A stretch of DNA of 25,770 nt from DALYDP01 sp964348685 (GTDB lineage Bacteria; Patescibacteriota; Gracilibacteria; Peribacterales; Peribacteraceae), in contig CAYGDM010000008.1 of NCBI GenBank assembly GCA_964348685.1, positions 1 to 25,770 of the forward strand, read 5' to 3'. The notes under the pieces are model-generated. The model saw only the letters and a program-made list of their open reading frames with translations. It was not told where the DNA came from and searched no databases. Each line of letters begins with the position of its first letter. Positions within the stretch are counted from its first letter, which is position 1. Shown piece after piece: positions 20,511 to 25,770 of the stretch. The position numbers and the translations under genes were made by a program.

Positions 20511-20942
20511 TCAGTAGCTGAGAACTTCTTCCGGCTTGAAGAACCGCGTGATCTCGGCCTCAGCAGCTTCCGGAGAGTCGGAGGCGTGGGCGACGTTGAT
20601 CATCTTGCTGTTCTCCGCCTTGGAGCCGAGCTCCGCGCGGATCGTGCCAGGGGCTGCGAGCTTACTATCGGTCACGCCGAGCATGTCGCGGATCTTCGCG
20701 ATCACGTCGTCGCCTTCGATCACCATCGCGACAACCGGGGCCGAGCGCATGAACGTTTCCACCTCGGGGTAGAACGGCTTCTCGGCGATGTGCGCGTAGT
20801 GCTCGCGGAGAACTTCCGGCGAGAGGTGGACCATCTTGCAGCCGCGGATCGTGAAGCCGGCTTCTTCGAAGCGTGCGATCACTTTGCCGCAGAACTTGCC
20901 TTGGACGGCGTCGGGCTTCAGGAGGATGAGGGAGCGTTGCAT
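20511..20942 (-). CDS. ndk: Nucleoside diphosphate kinase
   Basis: It transfers the gamma phosphate from ATP to nucleoside diphosphates through a phosphohistidine. The 143-residue product has the usual length and motifs: RSLILLKPDAVQGKFCGKVI at the N terminus, the YxxI segment, and the catalytic block NVAHASDSPEAAEAEI, in which H is the phosphorylated residue. Family members more often have HGSDS; the HASDS here is a minor change next to the active site. The start at 20942 (MQRSLILLKPD) fits the family; the frame is open further upstream. There is no Shine-Dalgarno site; a pyrimidine tract (TTTTTCTCCCCCTCTCC) directly precedes the ATG. Confidence 0.96.
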   Translation of the reverse strand: MQRSLILLKPDAVQGKFCGKVIARFEEAGFTIRGCKMVHLSPEVLREHYAHIAEKPFYPEVETFMRSAPVVAMVIEGDDVIAKIRDMLGVTDSKLAAPGTIRAELGSKAENSKMINVAHASDSPEAAEAEITRFFKPEEVLSY

Positions 20943-21013
20943 GGAGAGGGGGAGAAAAATCGGGCGCATTCTGCTGAAAACGCCCTGTAAACGCAAGTTC
21001 ACCCCATGCGGTA

Positions 21014-21565
21014 TTACTGCTGCAAACGCGGGCTCGTGCGCGAACGATTGGTGACGCTTGAACGCTTTAGGCGCAGGATTTGGCGCACACAGGTTCGATA
21101 GAGGCCGTCGTCGTCTTCTTTGCCGCATTTGGCTTTCGCGGCCGCGAAGTCATCCTTGCTCGTGAGCGATTCCGCCGCCGGGACGCTGCCCTTCAAGCGT
21201 TCGGTTTTCTGCTCGGCGAAGAATTCTTTGCGGAACGCGTTGAGCTGCTTGTCGAATTCTTTGCGCTTCGTGCGCATGTCGTTGAGGAACGTGCGCAATG
21301 CCGTCTGGTAATCGGATCCGATACCCATCGTGGAGTGGTCGGCCTTCCACTGGTCGATGATGTCATCTTCCTCGTCGTCGTAGTCTTTCTCCATTTCTTT
21401 CCATGTTTTCAACGCGTCCGTGATGCAGCGGGCGCGGGATGTTCCGGCGACACCTTCGCACGGAAGCTTCGACGGAAGCGTGATGACGTCTTCGGCGGCG
21501 AACGCGGGAGCGGCCGATGCCAAGAGCGAGAGTGAGAGTACGGCGGAGACGATGCGGTTGATCAT
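21014..21565 (-). CDS. Secreted hypothetical protein
   Basis: This 183-residue protein has a clear signal peptide (MINRIVSAVLSLSLLASAAP, cleavage after AFA). The mature part is helical and highly charged (KTWKEMEKDYDDEEDDIID, LNDMRTKRKEFDKQLNAFRKEFF), with four cysteines in two pairs (LPCEG/ARCIT and AKCGK/RTCVRQ). The last 15 residues are basic and polar. No family recognised. It could be a periplasmic or surface coiled-coil protein. AAGAAT stands six bases before the ATG. It lies between ndk and the M16 peptidase on the same strand. Confidence 0.7.
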   Translation of the reverse strand: MINRIVSAVLSLSLLASAAPAFAAEDVITLPSKLPCEGVAGTSRARCITDALKTWKEMEKDYDDEEDDIIDQWKADHSTMGIGSDYQTALRTFLNDMRTKRKEFDKQLNAFRKEFFAEQKTERLKGSVPAAESLTSKDDFAAAKAKCGKEDDDGLYRTCVRQILRLKRSSVTNRSRTSPRLQQ

Positions 21566-21602
21566 GCCTGCATTCTTGACTGCTTCGCGGCCACGCGCAA
21601 GT

Positions 21603-22862
21603 TTACGCCAACAACTTCTCCATCTCTTTCTGGTCGCCGCCTTTGCCCAATACCACGAGACGGAGCTCTTCGGTCTTCAGCAGCCGCTTGGCCACGCCGT
21701 CGACGTGTTCCTTCGTGACGCCATCGATGCAGGCGAAGTATTCCTGCGTGTCGCGGATCTGCGGGTACATGAGCGCCTGCTTGCCGAGGAAGTTCGCACG
21801 TTCTTCGCTGTCTTCCAGGCTGAGTGTGATGCGGCCCTTGAGGTAGTCTTTCGCGCGTTGCAATTCATCCGGCTCCACGCCGTCCTTCGCACACACTTCG
21901 TACTCGTGGCGGATGGCCTTCACTGCTTCGCCGACGCGCGATTGGTCGATGCCCGCGCGAGTCGAGATGATGCCGGCGTCCATGTAGGAATCGACGTCGG
22001 TCGAGATGTAGTAGCACATGCCGCGGGCTTCGCGGATGCGCAGGAACATGCGCGAGCTCATGTTGCCGCCGAGGATGACGCCGAGGAGCTTGAGGGCGAA
22101 GTGGTCGGGGTGTTGCGACGACACGCCCGGCATGCCGAGCACGAGGTGCGCCTGTTCCGTTTCCTTCTGGCGGAGCATCACCTTGCGCGGGCTGAACGCG
22201 GTGAACGCGGGCCATGTTTTTGCCTTCGCGCCGCTCAGCGTGCCGAAGAATTTCTCGGCGAAGGCCAGGGCCTGGTCTCTGGTGATATGGCCCGAGAACG
22301 TGATGACCGTGTTATCGGGCGTGTAGAGCTCGCGCTTGTGGCGTTCGAAGTCTTCCTGCTTCACCGCGTTGATGACGTCTTCCGTGCCGATCGTGTCCCA
22401 GCCCAGCGGGCAATCGCCGAGCATCATTTCCTCGAAGTCCCAGCCGGCGCGGTACATTGGCGTGTCTTCGTACATGCGCTTTTCCTCGATGATCACGCCG
22501 CGTTCCTTGTCGATCTCCTCCGGCGGGAAGCTGGCGTGCAGGAGCATGTCCGAGAGCACGTCGCATGCGAGTTCGGTCTGCGGGTGGGCGACCTTCACGT
22601 AGTAGCCGGCATATTCCTTGCCCGTGAACGCATTGAAGTCTCCGCCGACGCCTTCGATCGCGGCACTCACTTGCTGCGTGTTGATGTATTTCTTGCCGCC
22701 CTTGAAGAACATGTGTTCCAAGAAGTGGCTGATGCCGCGTTCGCTGTTCGTTTCATAACGCGAGCCCGCGCCGCAGAAGACGAGGACGGTGACGGATTCT
22801 GTGCCGTCGACCGGGGCGGTGAGGACGCGGAGGCCGGACTTGAGCGTATCAAGGGTATACAT
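21603..22862 (-). CDS. M16 family zinc metallopeptidase
   Basis: A processing-peptidase-like protein of the pitrilysin family. The 419-residue protein has the inverted zinc motif HFLEH (H46, E49, H50) in GISHFLEHMFFKGGKKY, and the third ligand E126 76 residues later in VIIEEKRMYEDTP, the expected spacing. The C-terminal half holds the R/Y region (SSRMFLRIREARGMCYYIS) that completes the active-site clamp. The length is that of the single-chain PqqL/MPP-beta-like bacterial form. No signal peptide, so it is likely cytoplasmic. The ATG follows a C-rich stretch (TTTCCTAACCCCGCCC) with no Shine-Dalgarno site. Confidence 0.92.
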   Translation of the reverse strand: MYTLDTLKSGLRVLTAPVDGTESVTVLVFCGAGSRYETNSERGISHFLEHMFFKGGKKYINTQQVSAAIEGVGGDFNAFTGKEYAGYYVKVAHPQTELACDVLSDMLLHASFPPEEIDKERGVIIEEKRMYEDTPMYRAGWDFEEMMLGDCPLGWDTIGTEDVINAVKQEDFERHKRELYTPDNTVITFSGHITRDQALAFAEKFFGTLSGAKAKTWPAFTAFSPRKVMLRQKETEQAHLVLGMPGVSSQHPDHFALKLLGVILGGNMSSRMFLRIREARGMCYYISTDVDSYMDAGIISTRAGIDQSRVGEAVKAIRHEYEVCAKDGVEPDELQRAKDYLKGRITLSLEDSEERANFLGKQALMYPQIRDTQEYFACIDGVTKEHVDGVAKRLLKTEELRLVVLGKGGDQKEMEKLLA

Positions 22863-22870
22863 GGGCGGGG

Positions 22871-23164
22871 TTAGGAAAGGGGCCAGAGGCGCAAAAGTGC
22901 GAAGGCCACGAAGAGAGCAAGTGAAGCGATGCCAACGATAGTTCCCACCACGGCGCGGCCTTTATTTCCTTCGCGGGCGCTGAGCACGATGCTTAGGCAG
23001 CCGTAGAGGAGGCCGACGGCGATGAGGGGAGTGGGGATCGTTGTGAGCAATACCTGGCTCCAGGGCATCCAGATCGCTTGCTTCCAGAGGACTTCGACGC
23101 AAAAGAGCGCCAGCCCGAGGAGGGTGAAGACGATTGCCGAAAGTGTATGGAGGAAGTGGAGCAC
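22871..23164 (-). CDS. Small integral membrane protein
   Basis: This 97-residue protein, starting at a GTG, has three predicted transmembrane helices: IVFTLLGLALFCVEVLW, LTTIPTPLIAVGLLYGCLSI and GTIVGIASLALFVAFALL. A short charged loop (SAREGNKGR) lies between the second and third. TACCAT lies six bases before the GTG. It is eight bases upstream of the M16 gene and downstream of rpmH, the place where rnpA and yidC would be in many bacteria, but it is too short for YidC and matches no family I know. Confidence 0.65.
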   Translation of the reverse strand: MLHFLHTLSAIVFTLLGLALFCVEVLWKQAIWMPWSQVLLTTIPTPLIAVGLLYGCLSIVLSAREGNKGRAVVGTIVGIASLALFVAFALLRLWPLS

Positions 23165-23215
23165 GGCGAAATGGTACCTCGTGTCGCCCCATCGGGCTAC
23201 GTCAGTGAAACGTCT

Positions 23216-23359
23216 TTATTTCGTCTTTTTCTGCACCGTGATGCGCTTGCGGCCCTGCGCGCGGCGGCGCGCGATGACCTGACGGCCCTTCATCGTGCCC
23301 TTGCGGGAGAGGAATCCGTGTTTGCGGAGCCGGCGGCGCCATTTGAGCTTTCCGAGCAT
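23216..23359 (-). CDS. rpmH: 50S ribosomal protein bL34
   Basis: The 47-residue, strongly basic protein matches L34 in the core: RRLRKHGFLSRKGTMKGRQV followed by IARRRAQGRKRITV. The KHGF, GR and ARRRxxGRKR motifs are diagnostic. The usual N terminus (KRTYQPS) is replaced by MLGKLKW, so the first eight residues are divergent. The gene has its own promoter (23369-23397) and is divergent from the 434-residue gene. rnpA, the usual next gene, is not found downstream. Confidence 0.9.
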   Translation of the reverse strand: MLGKLKWRRRLRKHGFLSRKGTMKGRQVIARRRAQGRKRITVQKKTK

Positions 23360-23368
23360 TGCCGGGGG

Positions 23369-23397
23369 ATCCTATAGAGGCCTATGGATTAGGTCAA
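23369..23397 (-). promoter_or_regulatory. Promoter of rpmH
   Basis: On the reverse strand TTGACC (23397-23392), 17 bp, TAGGAT (23374-23369). The ATG is nine bases further. The -35 hexamer is the same as in the two island promoters. Confidence 0.65.
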
Positions 23398-23415
23398 GCG
23401 CGCTCGCCATGGATA

Positions 23416-23444
23416 TTGACTATTGCATAATTATATTGTATAAA
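23416..23444 (+). promoter_or_regulatory. Promoter of the 434-residue protein gene
   Basis: TTGACT (23416-23421), a 17-bp A/T-rich spacer and TATAAA (23439-23444), then six bases and the ATG at 23451. One of the clearest sigma-70 type promoters in the window, predicting a leaderless or near-leaderless message. Confidence 0.75.
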
Positions 23445-23450
23445 ATTGCA

Positions 23451-24755
23451 ATGAGACTTTCACTTGGTGCGAGCTTGCAATTGATCCAAACGCAGAAGCA
23501 GCTGCAAAAACTGACAGCTGAGCAGCGGTTGGAGATGCGCCAGGAGCAAATTCACAAATTGGGCGAAAGCATCATAAACCTGCTTGAGAGCGGTCAATTG
23601 TCACCGTCCAATCAATACGATGCCATGGTAAAACGCGTCTTGCCCCTTGTGAAGGGCGAGGAGCTGCGGGAGATGCTCGGGCAATACGCGAATAACGCGC
23701 ATTTCAAGAGGGCCGCGCTGGAGCGCCCGAACGCTTTCGCGTTGCCGACCGAGGGGGCGTTGAACGAATTCGCGCTCCGGGCATTCCATTCGTTCCACGA
23801 AGGGGCATTCGAGTTGGAATGTCCCGTCGAAGGATCCGACAAGCTTGAAAGCCGCACGGTGAATATCACGCAGAAGCAGCTGCGCGATGCTCTCGAGGAC
23901 CCCGCGAAAGCATTGAAAGAATTGGAGGAATTTAAGGGGCTGGTCGATATCGCCCCCGATAAAGCGATGGCACGACGGCACATGCACGACTTACGCGATG
24001 CAATCGACGTCGCCACGTTGCTGAAACCGCATATCAAGGGCGTGAGCAGCTCGTTCGATCTCCTTTCGCGCTTGAAAGACAGCGAAGGAACGCCGTTCAA
24101 GGATTTCTTCCGCGACCTCGTCGTGTTGCCGCGTATTTCGTTCCTCGTATCGGAGCGCATGATGATGCGTTTTTCCGATCGATTCCGGCAGATGGGTAAG
24201 AATTCGAAGCAATCGGAGTATGAAATTCCATTCGGCAATACCGTCGCCGATTACGCGCTCGTGTCGATGGGCGTCGTCTCGCCGCAACTGTTCGCGCTCA
24301 AGTCCCAGTCGTTCGACGAGATCGCGTACAACGACATGAAGCTGCTCTTGAAAGAGGACGGTCATGACCTCGATGCCCTCATGAAGCACTATCGCTTGCA
24401 GATCGAAGGCACGTTCTACTGGAACCGCTGGGCGGTGCAGGGCCGTCGACAGACGCGCATCACCGACGAGTGGGTGCGCGAGTTCTCCACGAAGACGGTA
24501 CGCGCCGAACTTCCCGATATTCTCGATGCGGCTGATTTCGACGACGTATTCCGGGAAGCCAAGCAGATAGTGGAAGCGAACGGCAAGTCCGTCGAGGGCT
24601 GCAAGCAGACCGATGAACAATTGCGCGAATTGCTCCTCACCACGTTCACGGACGACGGATTCAAAGAATTCCTGGTCGGAAAAATCAAAGGTCCGTGGTA
24701 CGCGAAGATGATGGAAATGCTTCCGGCGAAAGAAGACGAAACGTCGTCGTGGTAA
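23451..24755 (+). CDS. Hypothetical 434-residue protein
   Basis: A soluble, charged protein with no signal or membrane segment. The first 40 residues are glutamine-rich (LGASLQLIQTQKQLQKLTAEQ), faintly like the N-terminal activator region of sigma-54; nothing else in the protein looks like a sigma factor. The middle is helical (RHMHDLRDAIDVATLLKPH) and the C-terminal part is mixed (TFYWNRWAVQGRR, KIKGPWYAKMMEMLP). An ADYALVSMG segment resembles GEFALLALG of the 1120-residue protein, so a distant link is possible but not shown. The gene has a strong promoter of its own and ends six bases before the convergent cobalamin gene, with no terminator between. Function unknown. Confidence 0.75.
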   Translation: MRLSLGASLQLIQTQKQLQKLTAEQRLEMRQEQIHKLGESIINLLESGQLSPSNQYDAMVKRVLPLVKGEELREMLGQYANNAHFKRAALERPNAFALPTEGALNEFALRAFHSFHEGAFELECPVEGSDKLESRTVNITQKQLRDALEDPAKALKELEEFKGLVDIAPDKAMARRHMHDLRDAIDVATLLKPHIKGVSSSFDLLSRLKDSEGTPFKDFFRDLVVLPRISFLVSERMMMRFSDRFRQMGKNSKQSEYEIPFGNTVADYALVSMGVVSPQLFALKSQSFDEIAYNDMKLLLKEDGHDLDALMKHYRLQIEGTFYWNRWAVQGRRQTRITDEWVREFSTKTVRAELPDILDAADFDDVFREAKQIVEANGKSVEGCKQTDEQLRELLLTTFTDDGFKEFLVGKIKGPWYAKMMEMLPAKEDETSSW

Positions 24756-24761
24756 CACGGG

Positions 24762-25304
24762 TTATTCGTATTTCACCGTCTCTTCCGGCACGCCCGATGC
24801 TGCGTTCGCGGCCCGTGCGGCCACGAAGAGGAGGTCCGAGAGGCGATTCAGGAAAATGAGCACTTCCGGGTTCACCTCTTCGACCTGCGAGAGCGCGACG
24901 ACGCTGCGCTCGGCCCGGCGGCAGACCGTGCGCGCGTGGTGCAGGTGCGCGCCGGCGGACATGCCGCTCGGCAAAATGAAGTTCATGAGGGCGGGGAGCT
25001 GCGGCTCCATGCGGCCGATCCACGCGTCGAGGACCAGGATGTGCGCGGGTTGGATGCGTTCGGTGTGGGCTTTCGTTCCGGCGGGGCTCGCGATGTCGGC
25101 GCCCAGCGTGAAGAGCCTGTGTTGGATCGCTTCGAGCGCGACCTCCACGTCTTTCGGGAGCGTCTCGCAGCGCACGACGCCAAGGAGCGCGTTCAATTCG
25201 TCGACGTCTCCGACCGCGGCGATGCGGTGGTCCGTCTTCGAGACCCGTTTTCCTCCGACCAAGCCGGTGGTGCCTGTGTCTCCTGTGCGGGTGACGATGG
25301 TCAT
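24762..25304 (-). CDS. Cob(I)yrinic acid a,c-diamide adenosyltransferase, PduO type
   Basis: It transfers the adenosyl group of ATP to cob(I)alamin. The 180-residue protein shows the PduO/MMAB motifs: TRTGDTGTTGL (phosphate-binding loop), GDVDELNALLG, and the helix with FILPSG and ARTVCRRAER. The length is typical. This is a salvage step for vitamin B12. No other cobalamin gene or riboswitch is visible, and such isolated genes occur in reduced genomes. TAAAAT lies six bases before the ATG, directly after the pheT stop. Confidence 0.92.
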   Translation of the reverse strand: MTIVTRTGDTGTTGLVGGKRVSKTDHRIAAVGDVDELNALLGVVRCETLPKDVEVALEAIQHRLFTLGADIASPAGTKAHTERIQPAHILVLDAWIGRMEPQLPALMNFILPSGMSAGAHLHHARTVCRRAERSVVALSQVEEVNPEVLIFLNRLSDLLFVAARAANAASGVPEETVKYE

Positions 25305-25310
25305 GCGCCC

Positions 25311-25316
25311 ATTTTA
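25311..25316 (-). promoter_or_regulatory. -10 box of the adenosyltransferase gene
   Basis: TAAAAT on the reverse strand, six bases before ATG 25304 and one base after the pheT stop codon. Its -35 would lie inside pheT. Confidence 0.5.
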
Positions 25317-25317
25317 C

Positions 25318-25770
25318 TTAGGCCGCCACCGCCAGTCCATTCGCCCCCAGCACCTTCTCATGTTCCGCCTTCGCTTCCTGCTCAGTCAGCGTGCGGTCCG
25401 AAGCGCGGTAGGTGAAGCGCAGAGTGATGCTGTACGAGCCGGCCTCCGCGTTCGGCACTTTGCCGTCGTAGAGATCGCGGACGACGACGCTCTCGAGCAT
25501 TGGGGACGCGGCACGGAGCTTCATGAGCAGCGGGCCCACGACGTCCTGGTGCGTGCGGCGGAAGGTGAGGTCGTAGGTGATCGCGGGGTGCGCGGCGAGC
25601 GGCGTCGCCTTCTTCACGGCGCCCGTGAGTTGATCGAGCGCGGTGAGGTCGAGGATTGCCGTCGATGCCCTGTGCGGAAGATCGAACGCCGCGAGCACCG
25701 AGGGGCGCACGTCATAAGCCTGCGCGACGACGACGCTGCCGACGCGGATGACGGCAGAGCGGCCGGGGTG
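25318..25770 (-). CDS. pheT: Phenylalanine-tRNA ligase beta subunit, C-terminal part
   Basis: The frame is open to the right edge, so the 5' part is missing; 150 residues are visible. They begin at the conserved HPGRSA motif that precedes the last core strand. They continue through FDLPHRASTAILDL, and end in the FDX-ACB anticodon-binding domain (AITYDLTFRRTHQDV, VVRDLYDG, SYSITLRFTYRASDRTLTEQE). The subunit pairs with PheS to charge tRNA-Phe. The C-terminal extension after the FDX-ACB helix is short. The stop codon is 13 bases before the adenosyltransferase start codon. Confidence 0.93.
   Translation of the reverse strand, partial: HPGRSAVIRVGSVVVAQAYDVRPSVLAAFDLPHRASTAILDLTALDQLTGAVKKATPLAAHPAITYDLTFRRTHQDVVGPLLMKLRAASPMLESVVVRDLYDGKVPNAEAGSYSITLRFTYRASDRTLTEQEAKAEHEKVLGANGLAVAA

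Noticed and set aside
21420..22874. Long plus-strand open frame of 484 codons.
   Set aside because: It lies antisense to the M16 peptidase, which has a complete HxxEH active site; the plus-strand protein is compositionally biased (A, R, V, H, D) as expected from a shadow of a GC-rich gene.
1..25770. Search for CRISPR arrays, insertion sequences, tRNA and rRNA genes.
   Set aside because: No regularly spaced repeats, transposase motifs or conserved RNA gene motifs were seen by eye.

Overview
The window reads as two unequal parts. Bases 1-1896 and 1907 to about 2148 look like a phage or plasmid fragment: a C-terminal gene stub, a RepA-like AAA ATPase, several small overlapping reverse-strand genes, and a repeated AGTGCCA heptamer. 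A 10-base run of N (1897-1906) shows that this is scaffolded sequence. From about 2150 onward the DNA is chromosomal. It carries rpsR, yebC, a class A penicillin-binding protein, ftsX, recO, a VanW-family gene, an RNase HI gene, a C-terminal-processing protease, ndk, an M16 peptidase, rpmH, a PduO-type cobalamin adenosyltransferase and the 3' end of pheT. The gene size, the many lineage-specific hypotheticals, the VirB2-like small membrane protein and the scattered housekeeping genes suggest a GC-rich bacterium of the candidate phyla radiation (Patescibacteria), possibly near Peregrinibacteria/Peribacteria. That placement is inference. UGA is used as a normal stop, which argues against Absconditabacteria/Gracilibacteria.

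Layout: 1-2148 mobile-type block. 2173-2430 rpsR with its terminator. 2490-4485 an island of three short plus-strand genes, each with its own terminator. The first two are diverged paralogs and share a duplicated promoter, an 85-nt structured leader and a near-identical terminator; the third resembles a response-regulator receiver domain. 4496-5617 two reverse-strand hypotheticals. 5646-6450 yebC, preceded by a short ORF that repeats its first eight amino acids. 6498-10587 two hypotheticals and the large PBP. 10637-13197 plus-strand run: pilin-like membrane protein, TPR protein, ftsX, recO. 13198-16463 reverse-strand run: VanW protein, RNase HI, a cloverleaf-like repeat, S41 protease. 16483-17034 DUF1858/HesB-like fusion. 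17028-20390 a 1120-residue protein of unknown function. 20511-23359 ndk, a secreted protein, M16 peptidase, a membrane protein, rpmH. 23451-24755 a 434-residue unknown. 24762-25770 cobalamin adenosyltransferase and pheT.

The genes mostly serve envelope growth (PBP, VanW, FtsX, CtpA-type protease), translation (S18, L34, YebC, PheT) and DNA or nucleotide metabolism (RecO, RNase H, Ndk). A strong theme is initiation signals. About fourteen genes have a -10-like hexamer 6-8 nt before the start codon and no Shine-Dalgarno site, which points to leaderless mRNAs. The island genes and one hypothetical (6498-6998) instead carry clear Shine-Dalgarno sites. The best candidates for something undescribed are the duplicated structured leader with covarying base pairs (2524-2598 and 3191-3265), the yebC start-mimicking upstream ORF (5646-5729), the four-way palindromic repeat at 15146-15224, and the large internally duplicated protein. 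No tRNA, rRNA, CRISPR array or insertion sequence was seen. No stretch over 300 bases lacks a gene.
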